Positions 1 to 8,386 of a DNA stretch of 64,000 bases are shown here, piece after piece. This DNA comes from DFXE01 sp032054765 (GTDB lineage Bacteria; Bacteroidota; Bacteroidia; Bacteroidales; Tannerellaceae). The stretch spans positions 248,001-312,000 of the forward strand of contig DAMBSC010000001.1 of the NCBI GenBank assembly GCA_032054765.1, in the 5' to 3' direction. A program made the translations under genes and the position numbers. The notes beneath the pieces are model-generated. The model was not told the DNA's origin. It saw only the letters and a program-made list of their open reading frames with translations, and made no database searches. Within the stretch, counting starts at the first letter, position 1, and each line of letters starts with the position of its first letter.

Positions 1-2117
1 TATAACGTAACGTCAGAATTGGCAAAACGATAAGGCATATTCGGCATACGTGCGCCATATGTTATACTTTCCTGGCTTGTTCCACCGGCAATCGTTTTTA
101 CATTGTCGCGTACATTCATTTCAGTGTAGTTTCCGCCTACGCTTATCCAATTTGCAAAACCGTATCGGGCGGAAATATTATATCCTTTAGTTTTAACCTT
201 ACCGTGATTTTCATAAGCTGCTCCTGATTTCCCACCGCTCAGGTCTACCAGTTTGCGCTGTATATAATCTTTGGTATGACGGTATATCACTCCGCCTTCT
301 ACGTATACGGTATGTTTATCAAATATTTCGTTATAACTCAGATTCAAATTTATATTATCACTGTTTTCCGGTTTTATAGATAAATCTCCGGTTTCCAGGT
401 CTTCATCTCCGAACATCTCTTCATTAGTGGGTAACCTGTAAGCCTTTTCATAAGAAAGCTTTGCTTGCAAGCCTTTTAATACAAAATAGGTTCCGGCTGC
501 ACCATATCCTATTGAATTTACGGAATTAGTAGTCCGTGTATATTCATCCTGTGCTGACGATGTGGCAATAGGGCCGGCTATAAATTGGTTGTAATATTTA
601 CCGAAAGCGGATAAGTTCCAGTTTTCGGAAGGCATCAGACGATAAGACAATCCGCTGATATTTTTACGTGTTTCCTTCGCGATGGCATCTTCACTTGTAT
701 TTTCATTCAATAAAGAGCGGTTCGAACGTCTGAAGTCATTCAGGACATGATTAAATGTAAACATATGCGCCCTGCCGAGACGATAATTAGCTGTGAATGT
801 CCCATTCCAGTTGTTGTTGTTTGAACGGGTATGCTGATAGGATTGTTCTCCCGGCATCCGAAGAAGGCGCTTCTCGCCGCGCCAGTTATATTCATACGTG
901 GAGGTATCAACGTTATGTGTTACATTCTTATTGTAATTAGCTGTCAGGGTCACATCTAACCCTTTTGTGAATAAATCGTGTTTACGATACTCTAATGACG
1001 GCATGAGCGAATGGCCTTTACGATATTTTGCACCATATACGACTTCTTGGCGCACACCGGTTTGGATATCTTTATTCATATTTGAATAAGTAAATCCTAT
1101 CATCAAACGGTCTGCCCATTTCTTATTCACTATACCGATTTTACCGACAACAGCTTCATTATGATATGTATCATGAAAACGCTTTACATGCTCTATCTTT
1201 TTCCTGTTGATACCGCCCGTTTCAAAATCTTTTACAGGAGTATCTACATAGTAATTATTGTCAGAATAATTCTGGAAAGCATTTATTTCATACATAAAGC
1301 CATTTTCAAATGTTTGGCCGAAATTGACGTATGATCGATGTGTGTTAAACGAACCATAAGAATAAGAAGCATCGAGAAACCATTTGTTCAGATTCTTTTT
1401 GGTAATAATATTGATTACTCCACCGATTGCATCTGTTCCAAAACCAACAGGTACTACTCCTTTATATACTTCGATACGTTCCGCGTAGTTTACAGGAATA
1501 TTGTTTAGTCCGAACGAACTACCCACACCTTCCTGTGGTACTCCATCAATAAAGATTTTAATATGTCTGCCGCTGAATCCGTCCATCATTAATTGCATAT
1601 CTGAACCTACGCCTCCCGATTCACGAAGTTTCATTCCCGGCGCCTGTGCTAAGGCCTGACTCAGGTTTTGTGTTGAGTTCTGTAATGATTTAGTATCTAT
1701 AGCTATAGCGTTATAAGCAGAACGTTTCAGACGGGTTACACCGTTGGAAACGACAACTACTTCGTCCAATTCGGTGACATCGGTAGAAATAACTATATTT
1801 TGTTTGATTCGTTCACCGGCAATAAGTTTCACAGGCTTCTCGATCGTTTTGTAACCAATGGCTGATACGACCAGCGTATAATCTCCCGCGGGAGCTTTCA
1901 GGTGGTAAATGCCTTCTTCATTGGTTGCACTACCGTAATTGGTACCTTTCAAGTATACAGTAGCAAAGTCTACTATTTCTTTTTCATTTGATAGGATTTT
2001 CCCGGATATCATGGCCTCTCTTTCGCCACCTCTTCCTCCACGGCCTTGGGCGAGGATGATTGAAGAACAAGAAAATAAGATAAAGATCAGAGATATGTTG
2101 CGTATTATTGTATTCAA
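1..2117 (-). CDS. TonB-dependent outer-membrane receptor (3' end outside window)
   Basis: Outer-membrane active transporter powered by TonB; substrate not evident. About 705 codons are visible and the C-terminal barrel strands run off the window start. The chosen start is TTG at 2117, which gives a signal peptide (MNTIIRNISLIFILF then Cys-Ser-Ser and an Ala-Gln cleavage region), followed by a Gly/Arg-rich spacer, a carboxypeptidase-like regulatory domain (about residues 35-110, GDYTLVVSAIGYKT), a plug domain with DGVPQEGVGSS, and aromatic-rich barrel strands. No in-frame ATG exists upstream before a stop; internal ATGs would lose the signal peptide. It has no SusD partner in the window, so it is more likely a metal, siderophore or cofactor receptor than a glycan SusC. 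Family certain, substrate unknown. Confidence 0.9.
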   Translation of the reverse strand, partial: MNTIIRNISLIFILFSCSSIILAQGRGGRGGEREAMISGKILSNEKEIVDFATVYLKGTNYGSATNEEGIYHLKAPAGDYTLVVSAIGYKTIEKPVKLIAGERIKQNIVISTDVTELDEVVVVSNGVTRLKRSAYNAIAIDTKSLQNSTQNLSQALAQAPGMKLRESGGVGSDMQLMMDGFSGRHIKIFIDGVPQEGVGSSFGLNNIPVNYAERIEVYKGVVPVGFGTDAIGGVINIITKKNLNKWFLDASYSYGSFNTHRSYVNFGQTFENGFMYEINAFQNYSDNNYYVDTPVKDFETGGINRKKIEHVKRFHDTYHNEAVVGKIGIVNKKWADRLMIGFTYSNMNKDIQTGVRQEVVYGAKYRKGHSLMPSLEYRKHDLFTKGLDVTLTANYNKNVTHNVDTSTYEYNWRGEKRLLRMPGEQSYQHTRSNNNNWNGTFTANYRLGRAHMFTFNHVLNDFRRSNRSLLNENTSEDAIAKETRKNISGLSYRLMPSENWNLSAFGKYYNQFIAGPIATSSAQDEYTRTTNSVNSIGYGAAGTYFVLKGLQAKLSYEKAYRLPTNEEMFGDEDLETGDLSIKPENSDNINLNLSYNEIFDKHTVYVEGGVIYRHTKDYIQRKLVDLSGGKSGAAYENHGKVKTKGYNISARYGFANWISVGGNYTEMNVRDNVKTIAGGTSQESITYGARMPNMPYRFANSDVTL

Positions 2118-2224
2118 TGTATAATGAGTTTGTGTCCTTAAAAACAGTTGCAAAGGTCTTTATAAATAGAAAAACGATCAATCGCTATAATTAGGTAAAA
2201 GATAAGGGTGTTTGGAGGTGGTAA

Positions 2225-2286
2225 TACTTACATGTAGGTATAGCGTTATTTATTTTCCGATGGAAAAGATAGCTATAAATAGCTAT
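2225..2286. promoter_or_regulatory. Small inverted-repeat cluster between divergent genes
   Basis: The gap between the TonB receptor and the helicase contains a 14/16 palindrome, TACTTACATGTAGGTA (2225-2240), and two copies of the 8-bp palindrome ATAGCTAT spaced 10 bp apart (2269-2276 and 2279-2286). These are candidate operator sites for either gene; no regulator can be named. Confidence 0.3.
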
Positions 2287-2340
2287 TTCAAAGGGTGTGT
2301 AAATGTCCTATTTTTACAATCTTTTTCGAAAAGCGGACGG

Positions 2341-2348
2341 TATCTTTG
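2341..2348 (+). promoter_or_regulatory. -7 promoter element for helicase gene
   Basis: TATCTTTG matches the Bacteroidetes -7 consensus TAnnTTTG and sits 30 bp before the ATG at 2379, giving a short leader. Confidence 0.7.
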
Positions 2349-2378
2349 CCGTCTTTTTTAATAGAGTAAGAATGGATT

Positions 2379-4436
2379 ATGATAGTGAACAAAACAGAAG
2401 AACAGGAAAAAACTTATTTACAACAGGTAATAGCCAGGATCAAAGATGCGATAGATAATAAAGATGCTTCGGTAAAAGATCATGTGGACACCTTACAGGA
2501 ATACAAAGCGTACCTATGGACAAATAAAGATATTGACCCACACGAGATTCGTTCGATGCGTGAAAGCATACTAAACCATTTTGCGTTGGGAGAGAAGGTA
2601 ATAGACAACCGTCTCCGATTAGGCAAAATACTGGATATACCTTACTTCGGACGAATTGATTTTAAAGAATGGAAAGCAGGAAGTGAATGTATGCCGATCT
2701 ATATAGGCATACATACTTTCTATGATCCGGTTGCTAAACAAACCCTTATTTACGATTGGCGCGCACCATTGGCAGGAATGTTTTATGATTTTGAATTGGG
2801 TGAAGCATCGTATGAATCGCCGTCGGGTATAATAGAAGGGGATATATCTTTAAAACGTCAATACCGTATACGGAAAGGACGAATGGAATATATGATTGAG
2901 AGTTCAGTAACCGTACACGATGATATACTTCAAAAAGAACTTAGCTCGAATGCGGATGATAAGATGAAGAATATCGTGGCGACCATACAGCGTGAGCAGA
3001 ACCGCATTATCCGTAATGAAGATGCACCGGTTCTGATCATACAGGGAGTGGCCGGTTCAGGAAAAACATCTATTGCACTACACCGAATTGCCTATTTGCT
3101 TTATAGATTCAAAGGCAGTATTTCATCCAAAGATATACTGATCATCTCACCTAACCGGGTATTTGGTGATTATATATCTAATGTACTCCCTGAATTGGGA
3201 GAAGAAACCGTACCTGAAACAAATATGGAACATATCTTGTCTGATGTACTGGGGAATAAATACAAATACCAGAACTTCTTTGAACAAGTAAATGAACTTC
3301 TTGGTAAACCGGCTAAAGGATACATTGAAAGGATACAGTACAAATCTGCTTTGGATTTCGTCAAACAGTTGGACAAGTTTATCCTTCATGTAGAAAACAC
3401 TTTTTTCAAAGCAAAAGAAGTACAAGTGACAAAACATGTTACAGTTCCCGCAGAGTTTATAGAAGAGCAGTTCAGAAGGTTCGATCGTTATCCTGTGCGG
3501 CAACGTTTCGAGCCCATGGCGGAATACATACTTGACATGATGAAGGTGAAATATCATTTTACTGTAACAACTGCCGAACGCAACCATTTAAAAAAAGAAA
3601 TCCACAACATGTTTGGCGGAAATAACGACTTAAAGCTGTACAAAGATTTCTTTGAATGGATAGGACAGCCCGAACTTTTCAAGATGCGGAAAAACCATAC
3701 ACTTGAATATACCGATCTTGCTCCGCTGGCTTATTTACATCTTTCATTGGAAAAAGATAACAGCTACTCACAGGTGAAGCATCTATTAATTGACGAGATG
3801 CAGGACTATTCTCCAATTCAGTATAAGGTTATACAGCGACTCTATTCATGCCGAAAGACAATACTCGGAGATGCCGGACAGTCAGTAAACCCTTATGGCT
3901 CATCTACAGCCTCCATGATTCAAACCGCTTTCTCCACAGGTGAAGTGATGAAACTATGTAAAAGTTACCGCTCGACCTATGAAATAACCCAATTTGCACA
4001 GAACATCCGTGCGAACAATGAACTGGAACCTGTAGCCCGACATGGAGAAAATCCACAAGTGCTGAAATATAAATCTTCAGAAGAAGAACTGGAAGGAGTA
4101 AAGAAGTTAATATCATCCTATAAAAACTCCGCTTACCGTTCCCTTGGGATTATATGCAAAACCGAAATACAAGCCGAAGAATTAGCACATAAATTAAAAG
4201 GGTTTGCAGACGATATTTATTATCTCTCCCATAAAAGCGCCGTATTTGTAAAAGGTATTATTATTACATCGGCCCATATGGCAAAAGGTTTAGAGTTCGA
4301 CGAAGTTATTATTCCTCAGGCCGATAACAAGAACTATCGTTCAGAAATAGACCAAAGCATGCTATATGTTGCTGTCACAAGGGCAATGCATAAATTGACG
4401 CTGACGTATTGTGGATCGCATTATAAGAAGGATTAG
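2379..4436 (+). CDS. HelD-like UvrD/Rep-superfamily helicase (685 aa)
   Basis: Superfamily 1 NTPase. The layout resembles HelD, the factor that strips stalled or inactive RNA polymerase from DNA: a charged helical N-terminal arm (residues 1-60), a region with the HelD-typical phrases YIGIHTFYDP and YDWRAPLAGMFYD (about 105-140), and DDKMKNIVATIQREQNRII just ahead of Walker A GVAGSGKT (about 223-230). Walker B is LLIDEMQDYSP, with later motifs GDAGQSVNPYG, SYRST, and TSAHMAKGLEFDEVI / YVAVTRAM near the C-terminus. Transcribed alone from its own promoter. It could instead be a generic UvrD-like helicase; the N-terminal region favours HelD. An out-of-frame ATG at 2372 is ignored. Confidence 0.8.
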   Translation: MIVNKTEEQEKTYLQQVIARIKDAIDNKDASVKDHVDTLQEYKAYLWTNKDIDPHEIRSMRESILNHFALGEKVIDNRLRLGKILDIPYFGRIDFKEWKAGSECMPIYIGIHTFYDPVAKQTLIYDWRAPLAGMFYDFELGEASYESPSGIIEGDISLKRQYRIRKGRMEYMIESSVTVHDDILQKELSSNADDKMKNIVATIQREQNRIIRNEDAPVLIIQGVAGSGKTSIALHRIAYLLYRFKGSISSKDILIISPNRVFGDYISNVLPELGEETVPETNMEHILSDVLGNKYKYQNFFEQVNELLGKPAKGYIERIQYKSALDFVKQLDKFILHVENTFFKAKEVQVTKHVTVPAEFIEEQFRRFDRYPVRQRFEPMAEYILDMMKVKYHFTVTTAERNHLKKEIHNMFGGNNDLKLYKDFFEWIGQPELFKMRKNHTLEYTDLAPLAYLHLSLEKDNSYSQVKHLLIDEMQDYSPIQYKVIQRLYSCRKTILGDAGQSVNPYGSSTASMIQTAFSTGEVMKLCKSYRSTYEITQFAQNIRANNELEPVARHGENPQVLKYKSSEEELEGVKKLISSYKNSAYRSLGIICKTEIQAEELAHKLKGFADDIYYLSHKSAVFVKGIIITSAHMAKGLEFDEVIIPQADNKNYRSEIDQSMLYVAVTRAMHKLTLTYCGSHYKKD

Positions 4437-4456
4437 ACCTCTATGCTACTTAATTG

Positions 4457-4464
4457 TATATTTG
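4457..4464 (+). promoter_or_regulatory. -7 promoter element that sets the kinase start
   Basis: TATATTTG lies inside the longest open frame starting at 4454, so that start would be untranscribed. The next in-frame ATG at 4496 is therefore preferred. Confidence 0.65.
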
Positions 4465-4495
4465 TAAGCTCACAAAACACGATACTAATAGATAT

Positions 4496-5023
4496 ATGAA
4501 ACCAATCTTATTTATCATGTCAGGCTTACCCGGTACGGGGAAATCGACATTATCTAAGCTTATCGCGGTAGAATATAGTGCGGCTTATTTAAGAATAGAT
4601 ACTGTTGAACAGGGATTACGGGAGGTATGTAATTTTAATGTGCAGGGAGAAGGATACAGACTTTCGTATAGGATTGCCGCCGATAATCTGAACTTAAAAC
4701 ATAATGTGGTCTCAGATTCTTGTAATCCTTTAACCTTAACACGTGGAGAGTGGGAGGATGTTGCAAGAGATAATGAAAGTCTGTTTATCAATATCGAGGT
4801 GATCTGTTCGGATAAGGCAGAGCATAAAATGCGGATTGAAACCAGGAAAACAGAAGTAAAAGGTCTGAAGTTACCCACCTGGGAAGATGTGGAAAACAGG
4901 GAATACCACCCTTGGGAAAGTAAAAGGATTGTAATTGATACGGCAAATAAATCAGTTAAAGACAGCTTTGACGAACTGAACAATAAAATAAAACAATACC
5001 TGCAACAGGAAGACCTTACCTGA
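4496..5023 (+). CDS. Small P-loop kinase / AAA-family ATPase (175 aa)
   Basis: Predicted small-molecule or nucleic-acid kinase of the zeta-toxin/adenylate-kinase-like P-loop class. It begins MKPILFIMSGLPGTGKST with a textbook Walker A within the first 18 residues. It contains LRIDTVEQGLREV (Asp-containing substrate-site region), a strand ending VVSDSCNP where an acidic Walker B-like position would lie, and a helical lid with NREYHPWE. Substrate cannot be read from the sequence. It is monocistronic with its own -7 box and is followed closely by the converging corA remnant. Similar stand-alone AAA kinases are common next to stress or resistance genes, but no partner is visible here. Confidence 0.75.
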   Translation: MKPILFIMSGLPGTGKSTLSKLIAVEYSAAYLRIDTVEQGLREVCNFNVQGEGYRLSYRIAADNLNLKHNVVSDSCNPLTLTRGEWEDVARDNESLFINIEVICSDKAEHKMRIETRKTEVKGLKLPTWEDVENREYHPWESKRIVIDTANKSVKDSFDELNNKIKQYLQQEDLT

Positions 5024-5041
5024 TAACAAACGTATTGTTCA

Positions 5042-5416
5042 TCATAACCATTTCTTCTTCTTGAAATAAAGATAAGGTAAAATAGCGCATAAAATCATTA
5101 TAACTATAACAATAGGATAGCCGAGCCACCATCGAAGTTCGGGCATCACCTCGAAATTCATCCCATAAATTCCCGCAACAAGGGTAGGCAGGGCGATACA
5201 TACTGTGGCTACCGTAAGGATTTTGAAGATACGGTTTTGCTCGAAATCGATTTTATTATTAATATGATCCCGTAAATCACGGAGACGTTCCAGATTGAAT
5301 TGGATATAATCTGAGACCACATTCAGGTCGTCCAGTTCAGTATTAATGGTATCTTTTATGGTATCCGTTTTACCAAACTCACTTTTCTTACACAGATTAA
5401 AAATAAGGATAGCCTC
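5042..5416 (-). pseudogene. corA: corA remnant: C-terminal third of a CorA-type Mg/Co channel
   Basis: The reading frame from an in-frame TAG at 5417-5419 down to 5042 encodes the end of a CorA channel: the long helix leading into the membrane (DYIQFNLERLRDLRD, NKIDFEQNRIFKILTV), TM1, the signature YGMN followed by FE, TM2, and the basic tail KKKKWL. Intact CorA proteins are about 300-350 residues; only about 124 codons are present and no cytoplasmic N-terminal domain is found in the 75 bp before the next gene in any frame. I read it as a 5' deletion. No start with a credible promoter was seen, so a functional short protein is unlikely. Confidence 0.75.
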
Positions 5417-5536
5417 CTATCCAATCCCGTTTTAAGAGAATTACGTAACTATTTTAAGATACAAAACTAATAAACAAATTATCTCTTCAGAGTGTTTCTT
5501 GTTCTATTAAGAAAACATTTTATAAATAAGAGGATT

Positions 5537-5683
5537 ATGAAAAAGAATAAAAAAGAAAAAGAGATATATGATGATCGTGATATCCGTAAACACAAAGCGA
5601 AAGAGCAACCTGCTGAAGAATTTATAGGTAATAAAGCTGATTGGTCCAAAGATATTTCAGAATATAAAAGAAAAGAAGAATAG
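5537..5683 (+). CDS. Small highly charged protein of unknown function (48 aa)
   Basis: A short frame starting at ATG 5537 with a purine-rich AAGAGG just upstream, better than the longer frame from 5492. The product is almost entirely Lys, Glu, Asp and Arg, with no membrane segment and no recognised domain; the C-terminus contains one aromatic-anchored segment, ADWSKDISEYKRKEE. Likely a small soluble, possibly disordered protein. Support is the start context, clean termination and non-overlap with neighbours; it could be spurious. Confidence 0.45.
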   Translation: MKKNKKEKEIYDDRDIRKHKAKEQPAEEFIGNKADWSKDISEYKRKEE

Positions 5684-5756
5684 AGGCTTATTACAAAACC
5701 TGAAAAATCTCTCTATTTCTGTCTGTTTTTCTCCTCATTTGGAGGAAAATTAAGTG

Positions 5757-5764
5757 TACTTTTG
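5757..5764 (+). promoter_or_regulatory. Promoter of CAT-like gene
   Basis: TACTTTTG fits the -7 consensus, and a TTTG at 5738-5741 sits 19 bp upstream as a -33 element. The ATG is at 5798. Confidence 0.7.
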
Positions 5765-5797
5765 TAGCCTTATATATTCATAATAAAGGCTCAACGT

Positions 5798-6430
5798 ATG
5801 AAACAAGTAATAGATATTAATACCTGGAAACGGAAGGAACATTATGCCTTTTTTAAAGGATATCAGGAAGCTTTCTTTGGATTAACCGCTCATGTGGATT
5901 GCACAAAAGCTTACACATATGCCAAAGAAAACAATCTGTCGTTCTTTCTTTACTATATGTATAAATCATTAGTTACGGTGAATGCCATTGAAGAGTTCAG
6001 GTATCGTACAGAAGGAGAGACAGTCGTTTTGTATGATGAAATTCATGCTTCGACAACTGCCCTGAATGCAAATGATCTGTTCGCCTTTGCTTTTCTGCGT
6101 TATACGGACAGCTTCGAGGAATTTTATAAGCAGGGGCAACATGAGATTGCCCTGATAAAGACCCTCACCACTATGAACATAAATGAAGATAGTGGACGTG
6201 CGGATGTGATCCACTATTCTACCATTCCCTGGGTTTCGTTTACAGGTCTGACGCAGGAGCGTAACTTTACGGAACAGGACAGCATCCCCAAAATCAATTT
6301 CGGTAAATATTTCAGGGAAGGCAATAAACTGCTTTTACCTGTTTCCGTCCATGTGCATCACGGGTTGATGGACGGCTTCCATGTTGGAAAATACTATGAG
6401 TTATTCCAACAGCTATTGAATGAAGTGTAA
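5798..6430 (+). CDS. Chloramphenicol acetyltransferase-like acyltransferase (210 aa)
   Basis: Type-A CAT fold enzyme that would use acetyl-CoA to acylate a hydroxyl; these work as cytoplasmic trimers. The catalytic signature is VHHGLMDGFHVGKYYE near the C-terminus, with catalytic His about residue 188 (HHxxxDG). Length (210) fits the family. The N-terminus, IDINTWKRKEHYAFFKGYQEAFFGLTA, matches the CAT opening. Family members in Bacteroidales chromosomes are often only CAT-like and need not confer chloramphenicol resistance. No mobile element abuts it and it has its own promoter, so it looks like a resident gene. Fold certain, substrate inferred. Confidence 0.85.
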   Translation: MKQVIDINTWKRKEHYAFFKGYQEAFFGLTAHVDCTKAYTYAKENNLSFFLYYMYKSLVTVNAIEEFRYRTEGETVVLYDEIHASTTALNANDLFAFAFLRYTDSFEEFYKQGQHEIALIKTLTTMNINEDSGRADVIHYSTIPWVSFTGLTQERNFTEQDSIPKINFGKYFREGNKLLLPVSVHVHHGLMDGFHVGKYYELFQQLLNEV

Positions 6431-6437
6431 ACCGACA

Positions 6438-7034
6438 CTATACTCCCGTCGAAATATACACCTTATGAGTCGTTCCGCCTGAGGTAATAATGATACCTTC
6501 ATCGGTGAATATTTTCAGGTCGCTACCTGCGCGATAACGAGAGCAACCGTTCAGGGAAGCATATTGCCGTTGATTAATCGTTCCGTGGGTTTCAAGATAT
6601 TCCATCATGCGTTCCCGACGTTTTCCAATATCAGGGAAGGGGGCGGAAACACGCTTTACTTTTTTTAATTGTGACTTCTTTACGGCTTTTTTCAAACGTG
6701 GAGAGCAACGGAAGTTCACCCCGTCGATTTCAACGTCCGTCACCTCCTTGCCTTGTTCATTTTTCACCTGCTTACTGCATAGGGCAACCGAGAAATGCCC
6801 AAGTCCTTCCAATTCTACATTAAATCCTCGTTGAAGTTGTTTACTGATATACATAAAGAAACTTTCTAAAGCTCCTTTAATATCGCCCGGACTAAGCGAA
6901 GAAGCTTCATTGATATATTCGCAGATATCTTCTAAATGTTTTGTTCCGGACGGTTCTATACGCGCATGATAAATGGTACGGGAAGTCGAGTCTTTCGGCT
7001 TCGGTGTCTGGTGGATGCTGAATTTGATCGGCAT
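6438..7034 (-). CDS. HU-family DNA-binding protein with C-terminal extension (198 aa)
   Basis: Nucleoid-associated HU/IHF-like protein of the large Bacteroidetes type. The first half has the HU fold (SSLSPGDIKGALESFFMYI helix pair, LQRGFNVELEGLGHFSV strand). The DNA-binding arm is replaced by a region with FRCSPRLKKAVKK. A C-terminal domain (about residues 140-198), RRERMMEYLETHGTINQRQYASLNG, resembles a winged-helix module ending in beta strands. It is expressed from a -7 box at 7189-7196 through a roughly 150-nt leader holding a palindrome array. Related HU-like genes in Bacteroidetes are sometimes phage-linked, but no phage genes adjoin. Family secure; the role of the extension is unknown. 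Confidence 0.85.
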   Translation of the reverse strand: MPIKFSIHQTPKPKDSTSRTIYHARIEPSGTKHLEDICEYINEASSLSPGDIKGALESFFMYISKQLQRGFNVELEGLGHFSVALCSKQVKNEQGKEVTDVEIDGVNFRCSPRLKKAVKKSQLKKVKRVSAPFPDIGKRRERMMEYLETHGTINQRQYASLNGCSRYRAGSDLKIFTDEGIIITSGGTTHKVYISTGV

Positions 7035-7087
7035 GGCTTTGGTATTAAAATAGATAAACTAACTAAAACACATGGCAACTTTTCGTT

Positions 7088-7172
7088 GTCTAACAGTCAT
7101 CGATTAATTGACCGACGGCTGTCGGTTAATTGTCCCACAGCTGTCGGTCAGTTGGCTGACGGCTGTCGGACA
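7088..7172. repeat. 22-bp-period palindrome array in the HU leader
   Basis: Three 14-bp imperfect palindromes (CCGACGGCTGTCGG at 7112, CCCACAGCTGTCGG at 7134, CTGACGGCTGTCGG at 7156) and a degenerate fourth at 7090 start exactly 22 bp apart, separated by TTAATTG-like spacers. They lie between the HU -7 box and the HU start codon, so they would be in the 5' UTR as a string of stem-loops, or act as a phased protein-binding array. Confidence 0.8.
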
Positions 7173-7188
7173 ATGAGTTCCATACATA

Positions 7189-7196
7189 CAAATATA
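7189..7196 (-). promoter_or_regulatory. -7 promoter element for HU gene
   Basis: Minus-strand TATATTTG matches TAnnTTTG and predicts a leader of about 150 nt containing the palindrome array. Confidence 0.6.
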
Positions 7197-7224
7197 CTAA
7201 TTAATCTGTATGAAAATGATTTTT

Positions 7225-8334
7225 TCAGGCAGGAATTAAGCGATAAAGCAGTATTTCACTGTTGGTTCCAATGCGTAAAGGAGCAAAGAAAGTGCCGATG
7301 CCTTCCGAAACGGATATGGTAAGTCCGTTATACCTATAAATGCCTGCGTTATATTTGAAGAACAGCCAGCCCGCAAGGATGTTGAAGGGAAAGAATTGTC
7401 CTCCGTGTGTATGTCCAGACAGTAAAAGGTCTATCTTCTTTTCGTCGGCATATTTTGCCCCGTCGGGGCTGTGATGAAGAAGAATAGTAGGTTTATCTTC
7501 ACGAATAGGCAAGCTTGAAAGGATACCTTTAATCGTTTCTTCTCCTTCTTCCGCATGCATATCGAAGGATTCATTATCGGCCAGCATGTGCTTCAAACCT
7601 ACGATCTGTAACTCATTAAAGTTGCTGATTTCATTTTCAAGCACCTGTACACCGATGTTTTTCAATAGGGCGGTGATTTCATCTACACCAACATATTTAT
7701 CATGGTTCCCTTCAACAAAATAATGAGGAACCTGTATGTCTTTAAAGGGAACGAGCACATCTTCACCTAATCGTGAGCGGGCATCGAACAGGTCGCCGGT
7801 ATTAAATACCACATCGGGGCGGAGTTCATTTGTTTTGCGTACCACCTTTTCCAGCTGTTTTCTGCCCCAATAATGCCCCAGGTGGATATCGGTCAGGTGA
7901 ACGGCTTTTACTTCTTTGGATAAGCCTGCCATCGGGATGGTGACTTCTTTTACTCTTAACACAGAAGCGTTCCAAAGACCATAGCCAAAGACCACCAGAG
8001 CCAGGCCGACGGAAAGGACTCCTCTGGTCAGAGGGCTCATCTTAATCGCGAGATGTAACAAATCTGTAAAGACTACCGATAGGAAGAGATAAACGGTAAA
8101 GCCTATCAATAGGGTAGAGGCTACAGACAGGATCGATCCGACGGGGTTGGCGGTGACGGCAAATATTCCTATGTTGGCAAACATTGCGATCGTCACCAGT
8201 ATAAAAAGCCACAACCAGGTTTTATACGACCAGAACGAGAAAAACAGCGCAAATCGCCTGGCAAGGTAAATATTCATGCCTATTGTCAGCCCCAAAAGAA
8301 GGAGAAGCATCAGAACGGGTAATACTATTTTCAT
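7225..8334 (-). CDS. Membrane-anchored metallophosphoesterase, YaeI-like (369 aa)
   Basis: Calcineurin-like phosphoesterase, dinuclear-metal hydrolase tethered to the membrane. Residues 1-130 form about four hydrophobic helices. The catalytic domain shows the family motifs in order: TDIHLGH (about 148), NTGDLFD, EGNHDKY, LLHHSPD and SGHTHGGQFFP. Related YaeI enzymes cleave UDP-2,3-diacylglucosamine or other phosphodiesters; the substrate here is not determined. It ends close to the HU promoter and is preceded by the AraC regulator on the same strand, with no obvious functional link. Confidence 0.85.
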   Translation of the reverse strand: MKIVLPVLMLLLLLGLTIGMNIYLARRFALFFSFWSYKTWLWLFILVTIAMFANIGIFAVTANPVGSILSVASTLLIGFTVYLFLSVVFTDLLHLAIKMSPLTRGVLSVGLALVVFGYGLWNASVLRVKEVTIPMAGLSKEVKAVHLTDIHLGHYWGRKQLEKVVRKTNELRPDVVFNTGDLFDARSRLGEDVLVPFKDIQVPHYFVEGNHDKYVGVDEITALLKNIGVQVLENEISNFNELQIVGLKHMLADNESFDMHAEEGEETIKGILSSLPIREDKPTILLHHSPDGAKYADEKKIDLLLSGHTHGGQFFPFNILAGWLFFKYNAGIYRYNGLTISVSEGIGTFFAPLRIGTNSEILLYRLIPA

Positions 8335-8386
8335 TTTAAACTGAATTTTAAATGGTTAAGTGTTAGTATATTTAATTTGCTTTGAT

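Noticed and set aside
5798..6430. Acquired chloramphenicol resistance gene
   Set aside because: The fold and catalytic His are right, but there is no mobile context, and many Bacteroidales carry CAT-like enzymes of unknown substrate.
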